A stretch of 64,000 bases of DNA from contig JAHDIN010000004.1 in NCBI GenBank assembly GCA_020630775.1, forward strand, positions 30,182-94,181. Direction: 5' to 3'. Shown here in pieces: positions 24,837-36,100 of the stretch (its first letter is position 1; each line of letters opens with the position of its first letter). The notes beneath the pieces are model-generated. The model saw nothing but the letters and a program-made list of their open reading frames with translations. It was not told where the DNA came from and searched no databases. Source of the stretch: Saprospiraceae bacterium (GTDB lineage: Bacteria > Bacteroidota > Bacteroidia > Chitinophagales > Saprospiraceae). The translations under genes were made by a program, and so were the position numbers.

Positions 24837-26963
24837 TTAATGGCGTATGAACTTACTCAATAATTTTTTCCCTAAAGCATGATCATCTTGAACAAGAACA
24901 TAATACTGCCCTGATTTAATACCAGTAAGATCTAATTGCAATAGGCGTCCGCTTAGTTTTTCCTTCTTTATAATGCGGCCTAAATTATTATAGACTATTA
25001 CATCACCCTTTACTTCTTCTGACAGTGATACAACCAAATATTCATTAGCAGGATTTGGATAAAGCAAAACCTCAAACTCAGCGTCTTCTAAATCTTCTGA
25101 TTGCAAAAGAGGATCTTTCATACTGGCCCTAAACAAACGTTGATCATCAGCTACAATAAATATTTCATCATAAGAAGATTGATAACCATGATTATATTGA
25201 ATAATATCTTTTAAGTCTACCTCTACTTTTTCGAAATCGTCTAAAATATTACTCCTGTAAAAATGTTCGCCAGATGCATTGATAATGTATTGGTGAGATC
25301 CATATTTCGAAATATATAAATCACCGGGAGGACCCATTCCGCCTCTTAATGTATCTGCTTCGATTTGCTCAACTTTTATAGTTTGAAAAAGTAAAGTATC
25401 TGGATCATCAATTTCAAGCTGATAGATTAGATCGTTATCATTCGTAAAATGAACATCTGAAACATGATTAGAAAATTGATTTATATCTATTGATTTATTA
25501 TCTACATCGAACTTAAGAAGTAATCTCCCCTCTGTATTCCCTCCAGAGATAAAAAAGTTATCGTTGACTACAGTCCATTCATAATCAGGTCTAACTTGAA
25601 AAATATCAAACGCAGTTAAACTATCATATAATGTCTGATTTAATCTATAATAAATATTATATAAAATGGAATGCTTGTAAAATCCTCCATCAAGATTGAG
25701 TGCTATTTCAAGATTATCTTCTTCGGAAACAAACAAATACTTTTCTCCCCAGATCTTCGATTCATCAAATGCGTTAGCCCACGGAATTATACGATACGTC
25801 TCATCTAAGAAATAGCCTTTGCTACCGAATGACAAATAGATTTGATCAGAATCTGTTAAATCAAAATTCGCTATTTGGGCATCTTCATATCTGCTAATAC
25901 TAAAAACCTCTTTCAACCCACCGTTGTTTTCAATCTTAAACAATTTGTACCGTGTTGAAAAATAAAGCTCATTTTTAGAAGATTTTCTAACCTGGTGGAT
26001 TCGATAAGAACTAAAATCTAAATCCAGATTCCTAAGATCTTCGCCAATATCATCTATATAAAAGCATTCGTGATTAGTCAGAAAGAACAACTTTCCACTA
26101 GAAAATATTACTCTTTTAAAACCCGATATCTCTCTAACAAATTCAGATAGATTAGAGCCAAAATTCTGATCAATTTTAATACGCATAAGCGAGTCGTTAT
26201 CTGCATAAAATAGATAATTATCGTAGGTAAAAGCTCGTAGTTTATCGGAAAAAGCGAATTTCCTTTTTATTGGAATATCCGTCATGCTTGGCAAATAGAC
26301 AGCACTACTAGAGCCCAATATTAGTTGATGATCGTCATGCTCAACATTTGCTCTATAGTCAAAATAAAAGTCATCAACTATTCTTATAGAATCAATAAAA
26401 TTAAATTCACTGTCATAGTAATCAATTCGTGTTTTCCAATTTGTAGAGTTGTAAGAACTTTTAATCAAAACTATTGTATCCTCTCTAAATAAGATATTGT
26501 CAACTATGTCAGTGCCATATTCGTCATAGTATTTTCGAAAGGTCAACGCTTTATCGTTTGAAACATATAAAGTATCATCCTTATAACAATAAATCGTATT
26601 ATCCCTTACAGCCATTGATAATGGATGAAAATAAATATCATGTTCTTGAGCAATATTATGCCATTCGCCATCTCTTTCGATAAAGTGCTCACCAGCATTT
26701 ATGCGCAAAGGCGTCCCATCTTCCAGAAACGCCATAATAAAAGGTTCATATTGTTTGTCCGGTATTTTTAGCCAATTGGATAATGAATCGTTTCTTATAA
26801 ATAAATTTTCCGCAGAATACCCATAAACCTCTCCATTAGGGCTAGAATACACCCCATCTATTTCAACAAATTCGGGGGTCTGTAGCTCCTCATATGTAAG
26901 TGATTGTGCATTTAGGCTTGAAACTATTAAGAGTACGACTGCGATGAAGAAAGTACTTTTCAT
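24837..26963 (-). CDS. Secreted beta-propeller-like protein with T9SS sorting domain, copy 3
   Basis: The start at 26963 is preferred because the signal peptide MKSTFFIAVVLLIVSSLNAQ begins there; the frame reaches back to 27020. The 708-residue protein has fewer clear Asp-boxes than its two neighbours (for example SNDKALTFRKYY), but the shared LRGGMGPPGDL element and the T9SS domain (LYPNPANEYLVVSL and SGQYYVLVQ) show it is a third paralog. Like its neighbours it has no catalytic motif I recognise. Confidence 0.85.
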   Translation of the reverse strand: MKSTFFIAVVLLIVSSLNAQSLTYEELQTPEFVEIDGVYSSPNGEVYGYSAENLFIRNDSLSNWLKIPDKQYEPFIMAFLEDGTPLRINAGEHFIERDGEWHNIAQEHDIYFHPLSMAVRDNTIYCYKDDTLYVSNDKALTFRKYYDEYGTDIVDNILFREDTIVLIKSSYNSTNWKTRIDYYDSEFNFIDSIRIVDDFYFDYRANVEHDDHQLILGSSSAVYLPSMTDIPIKRKFAFSDKLRAFTYDNYLFYADNDSLMRIKIDQNFGSNLSEFVREISGFKRVIFSSGKLFFLTNHECFYIDDIGEDLRNLDLDFSSYRIHQVRKSSKNELYFSTRYKLFKIENNGGLKEVFSISRYEDAQIANFDLTDSDQIYLSFGSKGYFLDETYRIIPWANAFDESKIWGEKYLFVSEEDNLEIALNLDGGFYKHSILYNIYYRLNQTLYDSLTAFDIFQVRPDYEWTVVNDNFFISGGNTEGRLLLKFDVDNKSIDINQFSNHVSDVHFTNDNDLIYQLEIDDPDTLLFQTIKVEQIEADTLRGGMGPPGDLYISKYGSHQYIINASGEHFYRSNILDDFEKVEVDLKDIIQYNHGYQSSYDEIFIVADDQRLFRASMKDPLLQSEDLEDAEFEVLLYPNPANEYLVVSLSEEVKGDVIVYNNLGRIIKKEKLSGRLLQLDLTGIKSGQYYVLVQDDHALGKKLLSKFIRH

Positions 26964-27140
26964 TGATATATAACAATTGATTATATATACGATATGAATA
27001 ATAAGTAGTGATTGTGACAAAAACCAAAGCCTTTCTTTAATATTTCATGCAGATACAGTACACGCAAACGATTACTTATGAACTAAGAAAACAAATCAAG
27101 AAGTATTTCTCATATTTGCAAAACTATAACTAGACCAACC

Positions 27141-28376
27141 ATGGATAAGATCCAGAATATAACTTGCCCTTCATGTAGCCATCAATTTGATGTAGAGGAT
27201 GTATTGGCTCATAAAATTGAGAAACAATTAAAATCTCAGTTCGAGAAGGAAAAAAGTCAATTAATTGAAAAAATGGCGGAAGGCCAGAAGCAATTGGATG
27301 TTGAAAGAAAGATTTTTGAAGAGAAGAAACAAAAAGAAAATGAGCTTTTTAAAGCCAAATTGAATAAAGCGCTAGAAGAGAAAAAAGTAGAACTAAAGTC
27401 CTCGATTAAAGATGAGTATGAATTAAAGATCAAAACACAAACTGAAGAATTAGAGGAAAAGAGATTACAACTGCGTCAACTCAAGGAAAAAGAAATTGAG
27501 ATTGAGAAAATGAAGGTCAAAATGGACGAAATGGCCAAAGACCTAGAATTGCAATTTCAGAAGAAAATGGGCGATGAGATAAAGTCGAAAGAAGAAGTTA
27601 TCCGCAAACGAGTCTCTGAAGAAAACGAATTGAGACTTAAAGAAAAAGACAAGCAGCTTGAAGATCAACGCAAACTGATCGAAGAGATGAGAAGGAAATC
27701 CCAGCAAGGCTCTATGCAATTGCAAGGTGAAGTACAAGAATGGGCTATTGAATCTTTCCTTACTGAGAACTTTCCATTTGATCAAGTAGAGGAAATTAAA
27801 ACTGGTGCACGTGGTGGAGACTGTATCCAATTTGTTAATACAAGAACCCAGCAAGATTGCGGTAAAATATATTACGAGAGTAAACGCACCAAAGAATTTC
27901 AACCTAAGTGGATAGAAAAATTTAAATCTGATATGACCAAGGTCGGCGCGGACATCGGCGTTATCGTTACACAAGCCTACCCTAAAGGCGAAACCAGAAT
28001 GACTCAAAGAAAAGGCATTTGGATTTGTTCTTTTGAAGAGTTTAAGAGCTTATGTCATGTTTTAAGAGATACTGTGATTAGAGTTAATTCTGAAAAGAAG
28101 TCTCAAGAAAACAAGGGAGATAAAATGGAATTGCTTTACAACTACTTAACCTCTCAAGAATTCAAATTGCATGTTGAAGGTATTGTAGAAGGATTTACAC
28201 AAATGCATACCGATCTTCAAAAAGAGAAAAATGCCATGCAAAGAATTTGGGCCAATCGTGAAAAACAGATTCAAAAAGTTTTGGAGAACACCTCTACGAT
28301 GTATGGCGCTATTCAAGGGTATGCCGGGAGTACTGTGCCGCAGATTGGGGCTTTTGATTTGGAGGGATTAGCTTAA
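27141..28376 (+). CDS. DUF2130 coiled-coil protein
   Basis: The 411-residue protein begins with a CPSC motif (Cys9/Cys12), has a long Lys/Glu-rich coiled coil (about 30-195) and then the DUF2130 domain (about 200-370), with WAIESFLTENFPFDQVEEI, ARGGDCIQFV, YYESKRTKEFQPKWIEKF and the GVIVTQAYPKG segment. The YYESKRTKEF and E...K pattern recalls a PD-(D/E)XK nuclease fold, as in RmuC-like proteins (inference). The function of DUF2130 is not established. It is a single gene, divergent from the T9SS triplet and convergent with the PIN toxin gene 7 bases away. Confidence 0.88.
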   Translation: MDKIQNITCPSCSHQFDVEDVLAHKIEKQLKSQFEKEKSQLIEKMAEGQKQLDVERKIFEEKKQKENELFKAKLNKALEEKKVELKSSIKDEYELKIKTQTEELEEKRLQLRQLKEKEIEIEKMKVKMDEMAKDLELQFQKKMGDEIKSKEEVIRKRVSEENELRLKEKDKQLEDQRKLIEEMRRKSQQGSMQLQGEVQEWAIESFLTENFPFDQVEEIKTGARGGDCIQFVNTRTQQDCGKIYYESKRTKEFQPKWIEKFKSDMTKVGADIGVIVTQAYPKGETRMTQRKGIWICSFEEFKSLCHVLRDTVIRVNSEKKSQENKGDKMELLYNYLTSQEFKLHVEGIVEGFTQMHTDLQKEKNAMQRIWANREKQIQKVLENTSTMYGAIQGYAGSTVPQIGAFDLEGLA

Positions 28377-28383
28377 TTAAGTC

Positions 28384-28806
28384 CTAATTTTCAGATTTAA
28401 GTTTACTTAAAAACTCTAATGGGGTTAGTATTGACAAATCGCTATATCTAAAATCTTTTACATTCCTCGTCACTATTATTTTATGCCCCGCTTCGACAGC
28501 ACAAAAGTTTTGAATACCATCTTCAAAATCTTTGAATTTTGATTTGGCAGACTGATGCACAATTTTTTCATCTACTTTTTCAACTTTAACCAACTCTAAA
28601 ATTTGCTTCATTTTACGTTTTGCTTTTGCAATCCCTTCTGATTTACCAATTATGTAATACATATCTGCTATAGATATCGGTGAAACACATAAATTAAATG
28701 GATCAACAATTGAAGCTTCAATTATTTCAGCAATATGATCACAAAATGGAGGCCTGTCTAATAAAAAATCAAGCAATACATTCGTATCGAGATAGACTTT
28801 TCTCAT
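28384..28806 (-). CDS. PIN-domain toxin (VapC-like)
   Basis: The 140-residue protein is a PIN-domain ribonuclease: MRKVYLDTNVLLDFLLDR at the N terminus with the first metal-binding Asp at residue 7, an acidic residue near the middle, and IIVTRNVKDFRYSDL supplying the last acidic cluster. PIN toxins cleave RNA, often tRNA or rRNA, with Mg2+ or Mn2+. It overlaps the upstream antitoxin gene by four bases (28803-28806), the usual sign of a translationally coupled toxin-antitoxin pair. Confidence 0.88.
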   Translation of the reverse strand: MRKVYLDTNVLLDFLLDRPPFCDHIAEIIEASIVDPFNLCVSPISIADMYYIIGKSEGIAKAKRKMKQILELVKVEKVDEKIVHQSAKSKFKDFEDGIQNFCAVEAGHKIIVTRNVKDFRYSDLSILTPLEFLSKLKSEN

Positions 28807-29060
28807 TTTAAATGTTTTTTAATTTTAGTTTCAACTAACATTTCCTTGTAAGATTTTGAAATATCAGGATCATTCACAGATCCTTTTAATTCATTAACTA
28901 AACTGCTTAACTCTGAAACCTCATACTTATTTGACTGACTGATTAAAGACTTAAGATATTGCTCAATTATATTCGAAAGACTTCTATTGGTTCTTTTGGC
29001 ATATAGTTTCGCTGAAGCTATAATATCTTTGTCGATGGTTAAGGTCAATTTAGTAGACAT
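28803..29060 (-). CDS. Antitoxin of the PIN toxin, DUF6364-like
   Basis: The 85-residue protein begins MSTKLTLTIDKDIIASAKL, a ribbon-helix-helix-like N-terminal strand, then KRTNRSLSNIIEQYLKSL, which fits the DUF6364/CopG-type antitoxins. The start at 29060 is favoured over the frame's far start at 29093, as the latter would place it inside an operator-like palindrome. The C-terminal part would bind and inhibit the toxin, and the N-terminal part DNA. The gene precedes and overlaps the toxin gene. Confidence 0.82.
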   Translation of the reverse strand: MSTKLTLTIDKDIIASAKLYAKRTNRSLSNIIEQYLKSLISQSNKYEVSELSSLVNELKGSVNDPDISKSYKEMLVETKIKKHLK

Positions 29061-29068
29061 ACGTGTAA

Positions 29069-29084
29069 TTTTATACGTATAAAA
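29069..29084. promoter_or_regulatory. Perfect 16-bp palindrome, probable antitoxin operator
   Basis: TTTTATACGTATAAAA is an exact palindrome ending 8 bases before the antitoxin ATG (29060). Its size and position fit a binding site for a dimeric ribbon-helix-helix antitoxin that represses its own operon. A second ACGT lies at 29061-29064. Confidence 0.55.
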
Positions 29085-29217
29085 ATAGTGCAATTCAATT
29101 TAATCCTCAAGAAGACTTATTACAAATACCACATCTTTTTGCCATAACGTTTTGGTCTTTCCTAGCTCTATTGATTAAATTAAGCTTGATTTATAATATT
29201 TATCATTGTCATCAACC

Positions 29218-29392
29218 TTAAACCCGGACTATGCATTAGAAAATCTATTACGATCCTAAATTGCTGCAAATCAGAAGCTTCGCCAACTTATATTCTCTAA
29301 CCATAACGGTGCTATGCTTTTCGAATCTAAGTCGCTGATTTATTGTACTTTAAGATCTCATAACGAAGTTCTAATACATAATCCGGGTTAAA
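29218..29392. mobile_element. MITE-like element, copy 1 (with flanking TTAAA)
   Basis: A 165-base core (29223-29387) lies between TTAAA direct repeats (29218-29222 and 29388-29392). Its ends are imperfect inverted repeats: CCCGGACTATGCATTAGAA at the left, and the reverse complement of the right end is CCCGGATTATGTATTAGAA (2 mismatches in 19). The two halves are partly complementary further inward, so it could fold as a long imperfect hairpin. It has no transposase ORF. It sits directly before the ATG at 29395. A second copy, 609 bases away in the same orientation, differs at five positions in 175. Confidence 0.75.
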
Positions 29393-29394
29393 GC

Positions 29395-29868
29395 ATGAGC
29401 TATCTGATCAATTTATTCGTCGGTATCGACCAACTAGGAAACGTTATTGCAGGAGGCAATCCTGACAACACCATTTCCTCTAGAGTGGGCTATTATACAG
29501 AAGAGTTTTACAAACCTGAAGAAGTACCTATTAAGTGGCGCATTCTTAGAAATATTATAGACTTTACATTCTACCCTATTGATGGAAAATTCCATTGCAA
29601 GGAGGCTTACTTCAATGATACAGGTGAAGACTTCGACGAAGGCACAAGCGATATTGCAGTCGCTGCATTATCAATTATCATAATTATTAGTTGCGCCGCT
29701 ATCTCTATCTTTTTATATCTGCTTTATGCATTAGGTTTGGTTTCACCAAAGGAAATAGATAGAACTCAAAATATCAAACACCGATTAAGAATTGCTGAAG
29801 CTAAACTAAAAGGTGTGTACACTGAATTAAACCCGGACTATGCATTAGAAAATCTATTACGATCCTAA
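29395..29868 (+). CDS. Membrane protein truncated by MITE insertion
   Basis: As it stands the frame gives 157 residues: an N-terminal region (MSYLINLFVGIDQLGNVIAG), a hydrophobic stretch of roughly 30 residues (VAALSIIIIISCAAISIFLY onward) and a charged cytoplasmic part. Its last 13 codons (NPDYALENLLRS plus stop) come from the inserted element, not the original gene. If the element and one TTAAA copy are removed, the frame continues from codon 146 into 30002-30146 and gives a 193-residue protein. The start lies 3 bases after the first element. The family was not recognised. Confidence 0.6.
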   Translation: MSYLINLFVGIDQLGNVIAGGNPDNTISSRVGYYTEEFYKPEEVPIKWRILRNIIDFTFYPIDGKFHCKEAYFNDTGEDFDEGTSDIAVAALSIIIIISCAAISIFLYLLYALGLVSPKEIDRTQNIKHRLRIAEAKLKGVYTELNPDYALENLLRS

Positions 29869-30001
29869 ATTGCTGCAAATCAGAAGCTTCGCCAACTTAT
29901 ATTCTCTAACCATAACGGTGCTATGCTTTTCGAATATAAGCCGCTGATTTATTGCACTTTAAGATCTCATGACGAAGTTCTAACACATAATCCGGGTTAA
30001 A
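29827..30001. mobile_element. MITE-like element, copy 2, inserted in a gene
   Basis: A 165-base core (29832-29996) is again flanked by TTAAA (29827-29831 and 29997-30001) and is 97% identical to copy 1. It interrupts the reading frame at codons 145-146: GAA-TTA-AA before, T-CAA-TAC after. The left TTAAA overlaps gene codons, and one of the two TTAAA copies is the target-site duplication. This is direct evidence for insertion rather than shared ancestry of a gene-end site. Confidence 0.8.
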
Positions 30002-30146
30002 TCAATACAGAGTAAAAGTTGATGAAGAACTAGACACTATTATTGATTTGACACAATCTAGAATTGAAGAGATTGCTGAGAAAATAAATGGCGTGTTAAA
30101 TCTTAATGAAAGATTGAGTGTCTTTAAAATGAAGAAGGAAAATTAA
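30002..30146 (+). pseudogene. Displaced 3' end of the interrupted membrane-protein gene
   Basis: From 30003 the frame CAA-TAC-AGA onward encodes 47 residues (QYRVKVDEELDTIIDLTQSR, then helical Glu/Lys-rich sequence ending KMKKEN) and a TAA at 30144-30146. It has no start of its own. It joins exactly in frame to the upstream gene when one TTAAA and the element are removed. Confidence 0.7.
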
Positions 30147-30160
30147 TGATCAAATAAAAA

Positions 30161-30189
30161 AGCGGCCTAAGCTCAAAACTTAGACCGCT
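30161..30189. terminator. Bidirectional terminator between convergent genes
   Basis: AGCGGCCTAAG (30161-30171) and CTTAGACCGCT (30179-30189) form an 11-bp stem with one mismatch and a 7-base loop. A-rich sequence lies on the left and a T run on the right, so it can serve both the plus-strand gene remnant and the minus-strand giant gene that ends at 30197. Confidence 0.8.
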
Positions 30190-30196
30190 ATCTTTT

Positions 30197-33100
30197 TTAT
30201 TGTCCAACCACTAATACTTTCTTAGTGGATTCAAATCCGTCCATATTTATATTCAAAGTATAAACACCTGGAGGATATTTGCTTACTGCTAACTTATAAA
30301 GCTTTCTACCTTTCGGAACATCCAAATCAATAACTGCATTGTTTTGCATGAGTTGACCTTGAGCATTATAAATATCTACTTTCAATTCACTGACAAATTT
30401 GTCTGAGGAAAGATCAAGCGTTAATTCATCAACTACAGGGTTTGGATATACATCAATACTCAAATCGTTTTCCTCTCTAGAAATTGAAATAATTTTACTG
30501 TATTCATAGCTACCATCAATATTGACTTCCTTAATTCTGTAATAGAATACTGAAGCAGCTTCAATATCGAAATCTTCAAAATTATAAGTAATTGCATTTT
30601 CTCTTTGAAGAGATAACTCTTTTGCCAAAAACTCAAAGTTATCTGCAGATTCTAATGATCTTTCAATTTCGTAATGACTTACATCTAGGTCGTCAGATAC
30701 TTGCCATTCAAGGAAATTATGAGCACCACGGTTTTCGCCCCAGAAATTTAACCACTCGACACTAAGAACAGAATACACAATTCCAGCATCCACGTTCGGA
30801 ATATGTTGACCCGGCATCAAGTTATAAACTTTAGTTGTCATGTAGCCATTACTATTATCAACATCACTGTCCATAGCTTCATCATTACCTACATTTGGTG
30901 TGGTGGCACCCAAACCTTGAGGTGTATCAAATTTCAAATAGTAACTATTTTTACCTAGATAATCCAATAGATACTCTCCTTGGCCATCTGTCGTTTCCGA
31001 ACCTAACTCATTACCATTTAAATCAAATGCTCTAACGACAATACCTGCAATACCTGGCTCATTAATCTCACGCATACCATTACTGTTTCTGTCTTCCCAT
31101 ACTCTACTTCCAATAGTACCCATTGTATAATATCCCGCGCCAATATCACATTTGTCTTGACCAGATTCTAAAGTAAATTCATCCGTTGTACCAGGACCAA
31201 ACTTACCAGTCACATCACTATCAATCGATTCGATTATACCAAAGTTTGGCACAACAGGAACCAATGTTGCTGGTGGATGTAAAAACTTCAAGTAATAAGT
31301 ACCTGGAGCTGTGCAGAATTTAAAATATCCATCATCAGAAGGTGTCCCAGGCTTATGTCCTGATGTTGCAAAATCATGTAACGCCCAAGATCCGTTCTCT
31401 AATCGATATAACTCAATACGTAAACCATTAATACCATTTTCATTGGTATCTGCTAAATCATTTTCGTTTAAATCAAACCAAACTAATTCGCCAATTTTCA
31501 CACAGTTATAGAATCCTGCATCCCAAGTTTTATCGTTTTCACCTGCAGACAAGGTTGTATAAGCTGTTGTTCCAGGACCATTTGATCCATCAATATCACT
31601 GTCTAAAGCATCATTACCACCAGCATTAGGAGTTGTAATCCCTAAACTTGAAGGCGTTTCAAACCTTAAGTAATAATTACCAGGATATACTTTTTCAAAG
31701 CAATAAAATCCACTACTATTTGTGACCATTGTTGACACCAACACACCATTTTGATCATACAATTCTACGGTAACTCCTTCAATTGGCGGTTCATTGGAAT
31801 CTTGAACACCATCACCGTTTAAGTCTGACCACACATAGTTGCCTATAGAAGCTAAAGGAATTAATCCAGCACTAATATTTTGAATATTATCACCAGCATT
31901 AACCGTAAAACAACCGATGCCACCGTCTTGATCTACATCACTATCAATAGAATCTAAGCCCGCATCTTGTAACGTAAAGGCACAATTATCATCGACTCCC
32001 GAAATATCAAATTCTAATCGATATTCACCAGGAATGATTTGATCAAATTCATACTTACCATCACTGTCAGTTACTTGGCTATCAACAAATCCACCATTAC
32101 ATTCAAATAAACTCACAACGACGCCTTCAACTCCTGGCTCACCATTATCTTGTATACCATTTCCATTTAAATCTTTCCAAACCAAACCAGACACTTTTCC
32201 GACAACCAATATTTTCTCTGGATCATGATCGTCCTCATCCTGAGGCTGAATAGGACAAGTAGGACAATTATTACCATGACCACAAATATTATTATCATCT
32301 GGGCCGCAAGGAATCACCTCTCTTTCAAATGGCGTGTCACTACCTGGGTTACTATCTATGTCATCAGGAGCGTCAGATGCGCCTCCTATTTCTGCATAAT
32401 TCCACCAATCATCAAATGTTGGATCTGAATCAATAAACACCTCTAAGACCAACGGCACTTGAATACTGTCAGCTGGTTGTAAAGTAGAATTTATAGTATA
32501 TTCTAAAGTTCCGCTATTATTTGTCCAACCTGGATTAATAGAAGGATCAAATAAAAATCCAGAATTTAAGTAATCGTAAACCAAAATATTTGATGCTGGA
32601 ATATTACCTTGATTATAGACATTAATTCTAAAAGTCGCATTTGAACCTGGTACATATGGACCAGGGCTATCAACATTCTTTCTTAATGCTAAATCAAATA
32701 TTGGCACGCGTTCAGGATCATGATCATCCTCATCTACATTACCTCTATTGTAAATCTCATCATCTTCACCGCCTACTTCAGGTGTACCTCCAGTATCATT
32801 ACTTGGATCATTATCCATATTACTATCGATATCATCTGGCAGATTTGTAGTAACTGGATCATTATCATCTGCTGCAGATATTTCTGCATAGTTGTCCCAT
32901 GCATCTGCTTGATAACAATCTTGAATAATAAGATCGATATCTACCGATGTGCTTTCACCCGGAATTAATACTTGAGACAAAACAGTTTTGACTTGATTAT
33001 TTGACAAGTCTAATACCCAGCCATTCGAACTATTGACCATTGAGTTTTCATCTAAAGCTAATCCACATGGCAAATAATCGCTGACACAAATATCTTTTGC

Positions 33101-36100
33101 CTCTTCGTTACCTTGATTAAAAATCTCAATGTTAAATCGTACAGATCCACCATATGCGATAGTAGAATTTTGTTGATCTAATGTTTTGCGTAAAGCTAAA
33201 TCGAATACTGATATTCCTGCTGGATCATGATCATCTTCATCACCGCCTTTCAATGGACCAGATCCATAAATATTATTATCATCTGGATCGTCTTGACAAA
33301 CTACATTATCATTTGTATTATCATTGTCTGTTACACTGTCTACATCATCATCAGATCTGTCATTTCCATCTGTATCTTCGAAATAACCGATCTCACTATA
33401 ATTTTCCCAGTCTTTATATCCGCCCATAGTCTGAACGAGTTCTAGATTAAGCGGAATACTTACTGAAGAATTTGGCGCCAGAGGCTGAGAAATATCATCA
33501 TAAACAAGCAAGCCAGGAGCAGACTGACTCCAATTCAAATCATTTGGTATGCCAATGAAGTTATAACCTGCTGGCAGATAATCATTAATCTGAATATTTT
33601 GAATATCGATATTACCTTGATTGAATATCTCGATGTTAAATTCAATAATGTCTCCATATCGATAAGGCTCCGGAGTCACCACAGTTTTTCGTAGAGCTAA
33701 ATCAACAATTTCAATATCACCACAAGTTTCTTCAACTTCTTCTGGATGGCCATCATTTGATCTATCTAAGTAAGATTCGTTATACAAGCCTTGACCTTGA
33801 AGATCTGGAGATCCATCCGAGGAACCACACCAAGTATAAATCTCATCACCTTCTGAAGCAGGATCACTTAAATTGATAGACACATTGACCGTCAAGAAAT
33901 AACAAACCGTATCACCATCCACAAGACCTTCATCATCTGCTAATGTCCAAGGACCGGTTCCACTTAAAGCAACAGGGCCAGGATTGGCGGCATGCGCTGC
34001 CGCATCGGTTGTAAATGTTGCGTTATTAATCACAAAGTCATCTTCAAAAAATGGTTGATCCCAAAGATCATACTTCCCAGGCTCTCCTCCTATATTAGCG
34101 ACTGTAATTTTAAATGTTGCGTCATATGTACAATCATCATTTTCAACATATCCAACAAAGTCTTTCTCATGTGTGATATAAGGAATATCTGCACATACCG
34201 TATCTCGCATATCAATATTTCCATCAGAATTAGCATCTAAGAAAGTCTCATTATACAATCCTTCGCCAGTCTCCAAATCTCCATCTTCATCGTCATCACA
34301 TAATGTATATAATCCATCTCCTGGCGTATTTGGATCTTTCAAATCCATCAACACACATACTGTGACTACATAATTATGTTGCTGATATCCAATTAATGGA
34401 CGATTGCTCGCTAGATTCCAGCCATCATTTGGAATTGGCGTTGTCAACACCGTATTGAAATCTAATGTAGAGTAATACTCTGCGCTCAAGACATTAAAAT
34501 CATCATCAAAAGCAGGCACATCATCAAGCGTATAAAAACCAACATTATTACCTGTATTCCAAACGCGGATATTGTATTCTATACAATAGCTATCATCTGG
34601 GTTCTGAGTAACGGATGCGATAGTTTTTTCATGCTTAATACCTAAAATTTCAACTTCAAATTCGCAAGTCGCAGAATTACCATTTACATCCCAAACTTCA
34701 TAAGTCAGAATATTAAAACCAGCAGGAAATTGATATGTCTCTGAACCGCCCAATGTAACATCTGACAAGTCATCAGTAGTTCTATCAGGGAATTCAATAT
34801 TTAAATCCATAAAGTCAATACCACAATTATCGGTTGGCTCAGGATGATTCCACGTAAACGCTCCAAGACAGACGCCATTAACTTCAGTAGTTGCAACAAT
34901 TAAAGTATCTGTTGGACACTCTATCATTGGCAACTCTTTATCTTCTACTGTGACAGTAAAGCAACATGTTGATGTATTATTTGATGCATCAGTTATCGTA
35001 TAACATACTTCACTATCCCCTAAGTTGAAGATTTCGCCTTCTGCATTATCAGTACCTGTTGCAGAAGTAGCACCAGTGATAACATATTCCACAGTAAAGC
35101 CAGGACAATTTTCAAACGAAACAGTAGGATTAACCTTATCATCCGAAGTCCATACACATACGCCTGGGTCCGTCTCCGCTACAACCATATTTGAAGGACA
35201 TAAAATCATCGGAATATCCGAGTCAATCACTGTAATTATAAAATCACAAGTCGCTTGGTTACCACAATCATCAGTAGCAACAAAAGTTATTGGATTATCA
35301 CCAACAACAAATTGTGTACCGCTGGCAGGCCCAGCAGTTCTTTCAACATCAACTTCACAATTATCGATAGCTACAGGTGAAGAATAAATCGGATTAGCTC
35401 CACATAGATCTACATCAACATTGACTGTAAGATCATCAGGACAGTTAACGAATTCTGGATCAGTGGTATCATTCACAAAAATGTTAGATGTGCATGAACT
35501 GGTATTATTACATTCGTCAGTAGCAATAAATACTACAGAGACAAAGTCAGTTCCATCACAACTTAAGTCAGGTAAGCCTGCAGGATTTATTGCTGCTACC
35601 GTCACTGCACTGCAGTCAAACGGATCTGTAGCTGTACCTGAGGATAACCAACTAGACAATATCGCAAAATTATCATCCTGACCACATTCTAAAACAAGAT
35701 TCTCTGGGCATGTAACAATTGGCGACGTTGTGTCGACCGTTCGATACTCTCCAAATGCGGTTGAGGAATTGCCACAATCATCGGTTGCAGTAAATAAATA
35801 TCTTTCAATAAATGTATTGCCACAACCATCTTGTTCACTCCAAAGTAAATTGGTCAATGTTACATCACCGCAAGCGTCTGATGTAGTTATTAAAGACATC
35901 CATTCAGCAACAGTCTGAGACTCATTTCCACATTCCTCTGCAGCATCCTCTGGAAGGTTTATTTCAGGAGGCGTATTATCTTCTACGATAATACTGGCTC
36001 GACTGGTAGATGTATTACCACAATTATCTTCAACTGTAAATTCATATTCGGTTGTTCCGGCTGTACCACAAGTAATAACACTTGACAACTCAACATAAGA

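Noticed and set aside
29218..30001. Integron attC sites flanking a gene cassette (ends GTTAAA, gene starting just after one repeat and ending in the next)
   Set aside because: The second repeat interrupts a frame that continues on its far side, with a TTAAA duplication. That indicates insertion of an element rather than a cassette. No integrase is seen.
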